Shown here: positions 18,169-27,240 of the stretch, piece after piece
Position numbering within the stretch: position 1 is the stretch's first letter
Layout of the letters: every line of letters begins with the position of its first letter
Origin: Algorimicrobium echini
Lineage (GTDB): Bacteria; Bacteroidota; Bacteroidia; Flavobacteriales; Flavobacteriaceae
Assembly: GCF_900115185.1 (NCBI RefSeq)
Contig: NZ_FOVN01000001.1
Span: 744,001 to 808,000 of the forward strand
DNA: 64,000 nucleotides
Reading direction: 5' to 3'
Notes under the pieces: model-generated
Told to the model about the DNA's origin: nothing
The model's database searches: none
Seen by the model: only the letters and a program-made list of their open reading frames with translations
Translations under genes and position numbers: made by a program

Positions 18169-18504
18169 ATGAAAAACCTTATTTCTATACTACTCATTAG
18201 TTGCTTTGGATTCACCTGTGCTGCGCAAAAAATATTTTCGGTTCAATATGCCAATCAAGCAGATGTTAAAGTGTATGTTGTTGATTACGAAAATCAAGCG
18301 GATTTAAACGTTTATAAAGTTGAATATGCCAATCAAGCAGGGAAAAATAATGGCAAATGGTTTTTTACCGAATATAGTAATCAAGCAAAAAAGAAGATAT
18401 ATTATGTAGATTATCCAAACCAAGCTGCTCTCAAAATCTACTTTGTAGAATATGAAAATCAAGCTGGTTGGCGCCATAAAGCCAAACAGCATTTACTATA
18501 TTAG
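18169..18504 (+). CDS. Secreted NQA-repeat protein, Septknot (DUF6150)-like
   Basis: The product is 111 residues. A signal peptide (about residues 1-20, ending CAAQ) is followed by six copies of a short beta-repeat with the core Y-x-NQA, at residues 29-31, 42-44, 55-57, 71-73, 84-86 and 97-99. The spacing is 13 residues except for one 16-residue unit holding the GKNNGKWFF insertion. Each unit alternates hydrophobic and polar residues, as in edge-packed beta strands. From memory this matches Pfam DUF6150, renamed Septknot because models predict a 7_1 knotted backbone; I could not verify it here. Function is unknown. It is exported, has no enzyme motif, and sits upstream of a patatin-like lipase, which may be coincidental. 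Confidence 0.85.
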   Translation: MKNLISILLISCFGFTCAAQKIFSVQYANQADVKVYVVDYENQADLNVYKVEYANQAGKNNGKWFFTEYSNQAKKKIYYVDYPNQAALKIYFVEYENQAGWRHKAKQHLLY

Positions 18505-18565
18505 TGGGCTATTTTTATTTGGGATTATGTGGTTTCAATTAATGATGAATTCTGATTTATAAGTA

Positions 18566-19342
18566 ATGAAAAAAACAAATGCTATAGGACTTGTATTGTC
18601 TGGAGGTGGTTATAGAGGTATTGCACATATTGGCGTATTGAAAGCCATGGAAGAGTTAAATATTAAACCCGATTACATTTCGGGAACCAGTGCTGGAGCT
18701 ATTGTAGGATCGTTATATGCTGCTGGTCATTCATGTGATAAAATTTTTGACTTTTTCTTACATACAGAATTGTTTACATATCATAATTACACTTTAAAAA
18801 AACCAGGGTTAATAGATGGCTCTAAAATAGAAAACGTATTAAAAATGTATTTTAAGGAGGATAGTTTTGAAGCTTTAAAAACACCCATGTATATTGCTAC
18901 AACCGATTTAATCCATGCTAAAACACGTTACTTTAATTCAGGCTCAATTATAAAACCCATTATAGCTTCATCTTCTGTTCCTGGTGTTTTTTCACCAGTG
19001 GTTTTTAATGATTTTCTTTTATGCGATGGTGGTGTTACCAATAACTTTCCCGTGGAACCTTTATTAATTACATGTGATAAAATTATTGGTGTCTTTTTAA
19101 ATTCGCTTTTAGAAACTTCAAAAGAAAAACTAACCTCTACCAAGTCTGTTTTAGAAAGAGCATACAAAATTACACGTGTTAACGCCTCTGAAAATAAATT
19201 TAAATCCTGTGATGTTTTTATTGCACCTAAAGAATTAGGTAAGCATGAAATTTTCTCGAAAACACATGCCAATGAAATTTTTGAAATGGGCTACCAAGAA
19301 GCAAAATTGAAGTTGTCTTCAGGTGATAAGAATTTTAAATAA
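18566..19342 (+). CDS. Patatin-like phospholipase (RssA/YchK type)
   Basis: The 258-residue cytoplasmic serine lipase has the patatin catalytic dyad. The oxyanion loop SGGGYRGIAHIGV is near residues 12-24, nucleophile Ser42 lies in GTSAG, and Asp154 in DGGVTNN completes the dyad. There is no signal peptide or barrel domain, so it resembles the small RssA branch rather than the T5d secreted type. The family releases fatty acids from phospholipids or other esters. The next gene is convergent and small. Confidence 0.93.
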   Translation: MKKTNAIGLVLSGGGYRGIAHIGVLKAMEELNIKPDYISGTSAGAIVGSLYAAGHSCDKIFDFFLHTELFTYHNYTLKKPGLIDGSKIENVLKMYFKEDSFEALKTPMYIATTDLIHAKTRYFNSGSIIKPIIASSSVPGVFSPVVFNDFLLCDGGVTNNFPVEPLLITCDKIIGVFLNSLLETSKEKLTSTKSVLERAYKITRVNASENKFKSCDVFIAPKELGKHEIFSKTHANEIFEMGYQEAKLKLSSGDKNFK

Positions 19343-19366
19343 TTTATGTTTTTTTTTTGAATTAAA

Positions 19367-19513
19367 TTAAGTTTCCTTCGCTTTCGTTATTATAGCCTTT
19401 AAGCGTTCCTTCCGTAAGACTTTTTCAGCCTTTTGCTTGTTAATTTTTTGCTTGATTAGTTTCGTATGCTTGGCCTTATTTTTCGTGTTTTTCTGTCCCT
19501 TTGGTTTAGGCAT
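19367..19513 (-). CDS. 48-residue highly basic small protein
   Basis: An open frame on the minus strand starts at ATG 19513 and stops at TAA 19367. The 48 residues begin MPKPKGQKNTKNKAKHTK and are about 40 percent lysine plus arginine with no cysteine. The helix-like middle is KLIKQKINKQKAEKVLRKER. Similar tiny KR-rich proteins are, as I recall, widespread in Flavobacteriia and unannotated. The coherent lysine-rich composition in an otherwise gene-free 364-base gap makes it a believable gene. It could bind RNA, DNA or the ribosome; that is inference from charge only. Confidence 0.6.
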   Translation of the reverse strand: MPKPKGQKNTKNKAKHTKLIKQKINKQKAEKVLRKERLKAIITKAKET

Positions 19514-19706
19514 AATAGTGAGTTTATAAATCGTGTGAAATTAAATAAATAGCCTACTAAATTTCACCAATGATAGATAAAATAGTGCTAAAAAGTAGAA
19601 TTTTAATTAAATTTCATTTCAATCTTATGTTTTACAGCTATTAATAATCGTTTTAAAGTACATTCAGAAGTATTAAAATAATAAATTTGTAACTCATAAA
19701 AATGGC

Positions 19707-22700
19707 TTGAAAGAAACGGAAAATAAAGACATACAACAACCTGCTGTTAAGAAAAAGAAAGGGTTTAGATTCTTAAAAATAATCGGGCGGATTATTTTAG
19801 GCATCCTCTTGCTGTTATTTTTGCTCATTCTGTTTGTTAGGAGTCCTTGGGGACAAGACATTATTGTTACCAAAGCCGTTTCTTTTCTAACTAATAAAAC
19901 GAAAACTAAAGTAGCCGTTGAAAAACTATTTATCACCTTTGATGGCGATATTCAATTAGATGGCCTCTATCTGGAAGATACCAAAGGCGACACCCTTATT
20001 TACTCAAAATCCTTGGAAGCTAATGTGCCATTATGGGCTTTAATTCAAGGCAACGGTATTGGCGTGGACGGTTTGGAATGGGAAGGTGTACGCGCCAATA
20101 TTACCCGTAAAGATACCATTCAAGGTTTTAATTTTCAGTTTCTAATTGATGCTTTTGCAACCCAAGATACCACCACTGTAAAAACCGATACCACCCAGGC
20201 TCCATTAAATATCATTCTTGGAAATCTTCGTTTTAAAAATTTTGATGTGGTTTATAACGATGCCGTAACTGGAATTGATAGTCGTTATAAAATTGGAAAA
20301 TTGGTTGCAGATATGGATAAAACCGATTTGGAAACCATGACGTTTAATGCTTCGGAATTAGAACTAACCGATAGTCAAATTAAACTGTATCAAACACCCA
20401 TTCCTAAAACACCCAATACCGAGTCGTCCACTTTACCAGTACTAACAGTAGATGAATTTACACTTAACAAGGTGTATGTGGATTACCAAAACCAAGCTGA
20501 TTATATTGCTCTTACGGCAACCATTAACGACTTTTATGCGGAAGTACCTAATATTGATTTAGCCAATCAGCTTTTTGAAGTAGAAGAATTTCGTTTAAAA
20601 AATTCAAATATTAGCCTTAAAACAGAAACTGAAAATAATGCTATTACCGAAAAAGCTGAAGAAGTTTCTCAAGACATTGAGAAAGAAATTATTGCTTTTG
20701 AATGGCCAACTATACAACTCGAGATAGATGCTATTGATTTAGAAAACAACAGTTTTAGCTATTTTGTCAATAACGAAAAAAGTCAAGCAGGTGTTTTTAA
20801 TTCCAATGCCATCCAATTAACTAATATCAATTTTCAAGCAAACACAGTTCTGCTAAAAGATAAAATGGCAGAATTAGATTTAGAAGAAGCGTCTTTTAAA
20901 GAAATTTCCGGTATCTACTTAAAAAATCTGCAATTCAATCTGAACGCTTCAGATAAAAAACTCAATCTATCAGATTTAAAGATAGCTTTAAATAACAATA
21001 CCATACAAGGAAATATACAGTTGGATTATCCGTCTTTAGCCAATTTAATAAAAGTACCAGAGCTGTCTAAAGTGGCTTTAAACCTTCCGAGATTTAATCT
21101 TGCACTTCAGGACTTGTTTTTAATACAACCCAATTTAAAAGAAAACCAATACCTACAAGCGTTAAGTAAAAATCAAATTACGGGAACTATAAAAGCGAAT
21201 GGTTATTTGTCCGATATTAATTTATCAAATATACAAGTCAATTGGAGTAACACTAAAATTTCAGCCAAAGGTAGCATTCAAAATGTAACCAATCCGGATG
21301 CATTAGCATTTGATATTCCCACTTTTTCAGCAGTTTCAAAGCGGTCTGATATTATAAAATTCATAGAAGAAGATAGTTTAGGAATTAGTCTCCCAAAAGA
21401 TGTAAAATTAGCAGGAAACGCCACTGGAAACCTAAACGATATAACGGCTAAAGCAACATTAACAACCACTCAAGGTCTTGCTATGGTTGAAGGACGTTTT
21501 AAAAACAGTGAAACGCTAGAGTTTAATGCAGACCTAACAATTGAAGGCTATAAGCTGAATGAGTTACTTAAAAACGAACAATTAGGAGCTTTAAGTTTAA
21601 AAGTTACTACACAAGGAAAAGGTGATAACATTAATAATTTGGATGCTCAATTGGACGCTACGATTTCCAATTTTAAATATAATAATTACCATGTAAACGA
21701 TTTAAAATTGGTTGGCAATATTAAAAACGGTAGCGGAACCATTACCTCTAATTACAAGGATAGAAACCTCAATACGGATTTACAAGCAACGGTTGTTTTA
21801 GACTCGATTGCACCAGAAGCCACTGTGGAGTTAAATATAGTTGGAGCGGATTTGCAAGCTTTGGGTCTTTTAGATAGAAATATTAAAACAGGCATGAAAA
21901 TTTATGCCGATTTTAAAGGAAATAGCACCAATTTTGATTTGGCGGCTATTGTGGACGAAGGTGTTTTTGTGTACGACAATACGAGCTATTTATTAGGCGA
22001 TTTAAATGCATTGGCTCATGTACGAAATGATACCACCTCGGTTTCTATAAAAAATAAGATGATAGATGTGTTGTTGGAATCTAATGCAGATCCAGGAACA
22101 TGGGCAAAATCTTTAGAGAAACATATACTAAGTTATTTTTATCGCGACGAAATTATTTCAGATAGTATATCCAATCCAGTAAATTTAAAATTACGCGGAA
22201 AAATTAGTCAATCAGCTATTTTAAACGATGTTTTTTTAGTGAATGTTAAGGATTTAGACACCATTGATATTGCAGTCGATTTTAAAGAATCAGAGCGCAA
22301 ACTTAAAGCCAATATAACAGCACCACATATTAATTATAGCGATTATGAGCTGGATAGTTTGGCGTTTTCTATGGATACAGATTTGGAAAAGTTTAAATTT
22401 AATCTAGGCTTTAATGAAATTATTGCAGGTCCTTTAAATATTCAAAAAACAGTTATTACTGGTAATCAAGCAAATAATGAATTATCGTTAGCGTTTAAAG
22501 CATTTCATGACCAGGAAATCATGGCGCAAGTATTTAGTAAAATAACAGGAAATAGTGAGGAATTGCGTTTTCATGTGCAAAGCGATAGCTTAATCTTAAA
22601 TAAAAAATCTTGGAATATTCCCGAAGAAAATGAAATGCTTATCTATAATAACAAACTCGTTTTTAACGATTTTAAAATTAGTAAAGGCAACCAGTCTATA

Positions 22701-24821
22701 GAAATAACCGATAAAAAAGCAAATATTTCAAAAGATCACGTAGCTATTAATTTTAAAAACTTCAAATTGAGTGAATTTTTAAGCTACTTAAATCCAAATG
22801 ATAAAATTGCTTCTGGAAATTTAAATGGCAATTTTATTCTTGAAGAACCATTTGAAGATACAGGTATTGTTGCGGATTTAGATATTTCTAAATTACAAGT
22901 TATGGATGTTAATTTAGGAACATTTACCGTAGATGCTAAGTCTTTAAATAACAATAGTTACGACTTTAATGCGAGCATGAAAGGTGGTGAGATAGATTTA
23001 GACTTAAAAGGTGATTATATTGCCAGTCAGTCTGGTGCCAGATTAGACCTAGACTTGGATATTAACCAGTTTAATATGAACGCCTTAAACGGTTTTTCTC
23101 AAGGCGAAATAACAGAAACAGCTGGAAGTTTTTCAGGTAATTTTAAATTGAATGGTACCACAAAAGAACCTAAATATTCTGGTCAATTAGAATTTAATAA
23201 CGCTAATTTTAAGGTGGCCATGTTCAATTCGGCCTTTACATTAGAAAACGAAACCTTAAATGTTGATAATTCAGGCTTATCCATGACTGATTTTACCATT
23301 CAAGATGAAAATCAGAACACCTTTAGTATGTCTGGTAGCATAGGTACCAAAAACATGATTAATCCAACTTTTGATTTACAAGTTAACGCTAATGATTTTC
23401 AGGTTTTGAACGCCACAAAAGATGATAACGATTTTTTATATGGAAAAGCAAGTTTTGATGGAAGTGCCAAAATAACGGGCGACTTACAAGTACCTAAAAT
23501 AGATATGGACATGACGGTAAGTTCAGATACCGATATTACTTATGTTTTACCATCAGCAACCGTTAATGTTGAAGAACGCGATGGTGTTGTTATTTTTGTA
23601 AATCGTGAAAATCCAGACGCTATTTTAACACGAACAAAAGAACAAACGGCAACTATAAAAGGTTTTGATATTTCGGCACTTTTAAAAATAGGAAAAGAAG
23701 CAACAGTCACCATTATTCTAGATGAAGAAACTGGCGATAATTTTAAAGTAGCTGGTCAAGGCGATTTTAATATGACCATGAACCCTAATGGAAACTTAAG
23801 ACTTTCTGGTGTTTATGATGTTTCATCAGGTCATTATGAACTGAATTTGTATAAAATTGTAAACCGTAAATTTAATTTAGTTCCTGGTAGTCGTGTAACC
23901 TGGTCTGGCGATCCATTTGACGCAAAATTAGATGTTAAGGCAGTTTATGATGTTGAAGCATCTGCCTCATCATTAATGGCTCCCGTTTACTCTGGAAGTG
24001 ATCCCGCTATTAAAGGAAAATTTAGACAAGTATTACCTTTTCTAGTATATTTAAATATTGACGGCCAACTTATGGAACCAGAAATAGCCTTTAGTTTAGA
24101 TATGCCAGAAGATGAACAAGGTGCAATTGGCGGTCAGGTTTATGGTAGAATACAACAATTAAATAATCAAGAAGACGAATTAAATAGACAAGTTTTTTCG
24201 CTTTTAGTATTGAATAGGTTTTATCCAGATCCAGGAAGTGATGGAAGTTCTGGTGGTGTAGCTTCCATAGCGCGCGATAATTTAAATGATGCCGTTGCAG
24301 ACCAACTCAATATGTTTTCCGATAAATTATTAGGAAAGTCTGGTTTTGAGTTAGATTTTGGTCTGAATAGTTATACGGACTATCAAGGTACATCTCCGCA
24401 ACAGCGTACACAATTGGATATTGCAGCTCAAAAAAAATTGTTTGATGACCGTTTAATTGTACGTGTTGGTAGTGAGGTAGATATTGAAGGAAGTAGTTCA
24501 ACTGGCGAGGAAACACCAATAATTGGTAATGTTAGTATTGAATATTTACTTACAGAAAGTGGCCGATATAGATTAAAAGGTTTTAGTCGAAATGAATTTG
24601 AAAACGTTATTGATGGTCAAACGGTAGTTAGTGGTATTGCTTTAATTTTTACACAAGAATTTAACCAATATAATGAGCTTTGGGACGCTTTGTTTAAGTC
24701 GGAAACTGAAAAAGAAAAAGCAGAAAAAGCAAAAAAAGAGGCCGAAGAAAAAGCGGCTAAAGAAAAAAGAAAGAAAAAAGAAGCGGCTACCAATAAAAGT
24801 ATTGAAGAGAAAAAGAATTAA
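19707..24821 (+). CDS. tamB: TamB/DUF490 translocation and assembly module protein
   Basis: This 1704-residue inner-membrane-anchored protein spans the periplasm as a beta-taco groove; known relatives work in outer-membrane protein assembly and phospholipid transport. A basic cytoplasmic N-terminus is followed by one transmembrane helix (about residues 24-46) and over 1300 residues of repetitive beta structure. The C-terminal DUF490 region (about 1250-1650) includes the GRIQQLNNQ stretch and a final barrel-interacting section. The tail is a lysine/glutamate-rich coiled coil (about 1670-1704), longer than in E. coli TamB. The start codon is TTG at 19707: the ATG at 19702 reads ATG-GCT-TGA and stops. 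It is followed at 25 bases by tamL, the expected partner. Confidence 0.93.
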   Translation: MKETENKDIQQPAVKKKKGFRFLKIIGRIILGILLLLFLLILFVRSPWGQDIIVTKAVSFLTNKTKTKVAVEKLFITFDGDIQLDGLYLEDTKGDTLIYSKSLEANVPLWALIQGNGIGVDGLEWEGVRANITRKDTIQGFNFQFLIDAFATQDTTTVKTDTTQAPLNIILGNLRFKNFDVVYNDAVTGIDSRYKIGKLVADMDKTDLETMTFNASELELTDSQIKLYQTPIPKTPNTESSTLPVLTVDEFTLNKVYVDYQNQADYIALTATINDFYAEVPNIDLANQLFEVEEFRLKNSNISLKTETENNAITEKAEEVSQDIEKEIIAFEWPTIQLEIDAIDLENNSFSYFVNNEKSQAGVFNSNAIQLTNINFQANTVLLKDKMAELDLEEASFKEISGIYLKNLQFNLNASDKKLNLSDLKIALNNNTIQGNIQLDYPSLANLIKVPELSKVALNLPRFNLALQDLFLIQPNLKENQYLQALSKNQITGTIKANGYLSDINLSNIQVNWSNTKISAKGSIQNVTNPDALAFDIPTFSAVSKRSDIIKFIEEDSLGISLPKDVKLAGNATGNLNDITAKATLTTTQGLAMVEGRFKNSETLEFNADLTIEGYKLNELLKNEQLGALSLKVTTQGKGDNINNLDAQLDATISNFKYNNYHVNDLKLVGNIKNGSGTITSNYKDRNLNTDLQATVVLDSIAPEATVELNIVGADLQALGLLDRNIKTGMKIYADFKGNSTNFDLAAIVDEGVFVYDNTSYLLGDLNALAHVRNDTTSVSIKNKMIDVLLESNADPGTWAKSLEKHILSYFYRDEIISDSISNPVNLKLRGKISQSAILNDVFLVNVKDLDTIDIAVDFKESERKLKANITAPHINYSDYELDSLAFSMDTDLEKFKFNLGFNEIIAGPLNIQKTVITGNQANNELSLAFKAFHDQEIMAQVFSKITGNSEELRFHVQSDSLILNKKSWNIPEENEMLIYNNKLVFNDFKISKGNQSIEITDKKANISKDHVAINFKNFKLSEFLSYLNPNDKIASGNLNGNFILEEPFEDTGIVADLDISKLQVMDVNLGTFTVDAKSLNNNSYDFNASMKGGEIDLDLKGDYIASQSGARLDLDLDINQFNMNALNGFSQGEITETAGSFSGNFKLNGTTKEPKYSGQLEFNNANFKVAMFNSAFTLENETLNVDNSGLSMTDFTIQDENQNTFSMSGSIGTKNMINPTFDLQVNANDFQVLNATKDDNDFLYGKASFDGSAKITGDLQVPKIDMDMTVSSDTDITYVLPSATVNVEERDGVVIFVNRENPDAILTRTKEQTATIKGFDISALLKIGKEATVTIILDEETGDNFKVAGQGDFNMTMNPNGNLRLSGVYDVSSGHYELNLYKIVNRKFNLVPGSRVTWSGDPFDAKLDVKAVYDVEASASSLMAPVYSGSDPAIKGKFRQVLPFLVYLNIDGQLMEPEIAFSLDMPEDEQGAIGGQVYGRIQQLNNQEDELNRQVFSLLVLNRFYPDPGSDGSSGGVASIARDNLNDAVADQLNMFSDKLLGKSGFELDFGLNSYTDYQGTSPQQRTQLDIAAQKKLFDDRLIVRVGSEVDIEGSSSTGEETPIIGNVSIEYLLTESGRYRLKGFSRNEFENVIDGQTVVSGIALIFTQEFNQYNELWDALFKSETEKEKAEKAKKEAEEKAAKEKRKKKEAATNKSIEEKKN

Positions 24822-24846
24822 AAAAGTGCTATAAAATCAATTCAAT

Positions 24847-27129
24847 TTGAAACAGTATCAACTATTTAAATATATCTGTAGTCTTCTAGTTTTAGGAGTT
24901 TTTTACTCGTGTAGTATAACCAAGCATATTCCTGAGGATGAGCGTTTATACACAGGCGCTAGTATTACTATAGAATCTGATAGTATTATTAGAAATGAAG
25001 CTGGTTTAAAGTCAGAATTAGAAACAGTTTTAAGGCCAGAACCAAATTCTAAATTTTTGGGCATGCATCTTGGGCTTTACTATTACTACAAAAATCAGAA
25101 AGAAAATCCAGGTTTTATTAATCGTTGGCTGTACAAACAAATAGGTCAAGAGCCCGTATATCAATCGGATGTTGAAACGTATGAAATTGAAGATTTACTA
25201 TTAAACCGTTTGGAAAACAGAGGCTTCTTCTATAGTCGCGCTACTTCAGCTTTTACTGAAACGGAAAATAAGGCGTCATTAAATTATACTTTAACAGTTC
25301 CAAAACCATACAGAATGGCCAGTTATAAAATGGATTCTATGCCAGTAAGTATTCATGAAACTATGAAAGCATTGGTAGCGGAATCACCTTTTGAAAACGG
25401 CATGCGTTTCGATTTAAATAGTATGAAATTAGAGCGTCAGCGTTTAGATAAAGAACTTAAGGCAAAAGGTTATTTTAATTTTAACAATAGTTTTTTAATT
25501 TTTGAAGCAGATACCAATCAATACAATAACAAAAGCTTCGATTTATTTTTAAAACTAAAAAATGAAGTGCCTAAAAAAAGTTTGATTCCCTATAAAATTT
25601 CAAAAGTCAACGTCTATCCTAATTATGAAGTTTCCGATTCGGTTTCTATAACACCAAACCGTTTTAACGAGAAAAATTACATTCAAAAAGAAACGTTTTT
25701 CAAACCTAAATATTTAGATCCATTCATTGTTTTTCATGAAGGTGCGTATTATAATCCAGATGATTCTCGTAATACGGCTAGACGTCTTTCCACCATTGGT
25801 GCGTATAAATATGTTAATATTCAGTACAAAGAATTGGATACTTTGGCAGATGATAATTTAGGGCTTTTGGAAGCTAATATATATTTGTCTCCATTAAATA
25901 AACGAGCGCTTAAAGCCGAGTTACAAGTGGTTACTAAATCTAATAGTTTTGCAGGTCCAGCTCTAACAGTAACTTTAAGTAATAGAAATTTGTTTGGTGG
26001 TGGAGAAACGTTTAATATAACACCAAAAGTAGGGTATGAGAAACAATTAGGTGGTGGTCAAAACTCCGGAAATAGCAGCTTGGAATTGGGTCTACAAAAT
26101 GAACTTATTTTTCCAAGAGTTCTGTTTCCTATTAAAATAAAAGACAATTTTTTTAAGTACGCCATTCCTAAAACAAAAACCTCATTAAGTATAGATTATT
26201 TAAATAGAAGCGATTTATACGCGCTATTATCCGGAACGGCTTTATTTGGCTACTCTTGGGATGCTAATAAATATGTAACCCACGAAATAAACCCCATATC
26301 TGTAAGTTATACTGAGCTTTTAAAAACAACACCAGAATTCGAGGATATTTTGAATAATGATCCTTTTTTAAGGCGAAGTTTTGAGCAGCAATTTATTGCA
26401 GGTTTAACCTATGGTTTTACCTTTAATGAAATGCTAAATGCTCAAAAAAAGCATCAATTCTTTTTTAACTTCACCTTTGATATTGCAGGAAATACCATAA
26501 GTTTATTTGGAAAGGACCAAGGAGCAGAAAACCCGAAAACATTTTTAGGCTTTGAATATGCGCAATATGCTAAAGCAGATATAGATTTTCATTATCATTT
26601 CAATTTTGGAAAAGAACAGGTTATTGCAGCCAGACTATTTGGCGGTTATGGATTAGCGTACGGAAATTCCGATGTTATACCATTTGTAAAGCAGTATTAT
26701 TCGGGAGGTCCATATAGTGTTCGTGCTTTCAATATTAGGTCGTTGGGTCCAGGAACTTATAATCCAGATTCTGATACTACAGATGGTGATTTTGTTTTTG
26801 ACAAAACAGGAAATATTAGGTTAGAAGCCAATTTAGAATATCGTTTTCCTATTGTGTCTTTTTTAAAAGGAGCTGTTTTTGCTGATGCTGGTAATATTTG
26901 GAATTCTAAAGAAAACCCTATTTATAATGGTAAAGATAAATTTGGTAGTGATTTTATTAGTGAGTTAGGTATGGGAGCGGGAATTGGTTTACGCGTAGAT
27001 ATTCAAAGTTTTGTAATACGTTTTGATTTGGCTGCTCCATTTCATGATCCTGCCTTACCTAAAGGAGAGCGCTTTAATTTTGATGTTGGGTCACCTATTT
27101 TAAATTTCGCCATTGGATATCCGTTTTAA
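24847..27129 (+). CDS. tamL: TamL, lipoprotein-type TamA/BamA-family outer-membrane protein
   Basis: The 760-residue Omp85-family protein has POTRA domains in the first roughly 400 residues and a C-terminal 16-strand barrel from about 400 to 760. The barrel has the repeated surface-facing aromatics, and the VRAFNIRSLGPG loop near residues 626-637 matches the conserved VRGF/Y lid motif. The N-terminus ends in SC (Cys22) with hydrophobic residues before it, consistent with the lipidated Bacteroidota TamA variant called TamL. It is transcribed with tamB, and both genes start with TTG. Together they should form the inner- to outer-membrane assembly bridge. Confidence 0.93.
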   Translation: MKQYQLFKYICSLLVLGVFYSCSITKHIPEDERLYTGASITIESDSIIRNEAGLKSELETVLRPEPNSKFLGMHLGLYYYYKNQKENPGFINRWLYKQIGQEPVYQSDVETYEIEDLLLNRLENRGFFYSRATSAFTETENKASLNYTLTVPKPYRMASYKMDSMPVSIHETMKALVAESPFENGMRFDLNSMKLERQRLDKELKAKGYFNFNNSFLIFEADTNQYNNKSFDLFLKLKNEVPKKSLIPYKISKVNVYPNYEVSDSVSITPNRFNEKNYIQKETFFKPKYLDPFIVFHEGAYYNPDDSRNTARRLSTIGAYKYVNIQYKELDTLADDNLGLLEANIYLSPLNKRALKAELQVVTKSNSFAGPALTVTLSNRNLFGGGETFNITPKVGYEKQLGGGQNSGNSSLELGLQNELIFPRVLFPIKIKDNFFKYAIPKTKTSLSIDYLNRSDLYALLSGTALFGYSWDANKYVTHEINPISVSYTELLKTTPEFEDILNNDPFLRRSFEQQFIAGLTYGFTFNEMLNAQKKHQFFFNFTFDIAGNTISLFGKDQGAENPKTFLGFEYAQYAKADIDFHYHFNFGKEQVIAARLFGGYGLAYGNSDVIPFVKQYYSGGPYSVRAFNIRSLGPGTYNPDSDTTDGDFVFDKTGNIRLEANLEYRFPIVSFLKGAVFADAGNIWNSKENPIYNGKDKFGSDFISELGMGAGIGLRVDIQSFVIRFDLAAPFHDPALPKGERFNFDVGSPILNFAIGYPF

Positions 27130-27186
27130 TGGCTTTGAATTTTTTAATAATAAGTCAATATTCGATTTCTATTACCTGATAAAAAC

Positions 27187-27194
27187 TATATTTG
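27187..27194 (+). promoter_or_regulatory. Probable -7 promoter element for the TPR regulator pair
   Basis: TATATTTG is an exact TAnnTTTG match, 46 bases before ATG 27241. A -33 box is not clear at 20-22 bases upstream. Confidence 0.45.
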
Positions 27195-27240
27195 TAATAC
27201 TAGTACTATTTTATTTAAAAGCTTAAATTAAAATTTAATA

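Noticed and set aside
24847-27129. BamA rather than TamA/TamL
   Set aside because: The lipoprotein signal and immediate pairing with tamB favour TamL.
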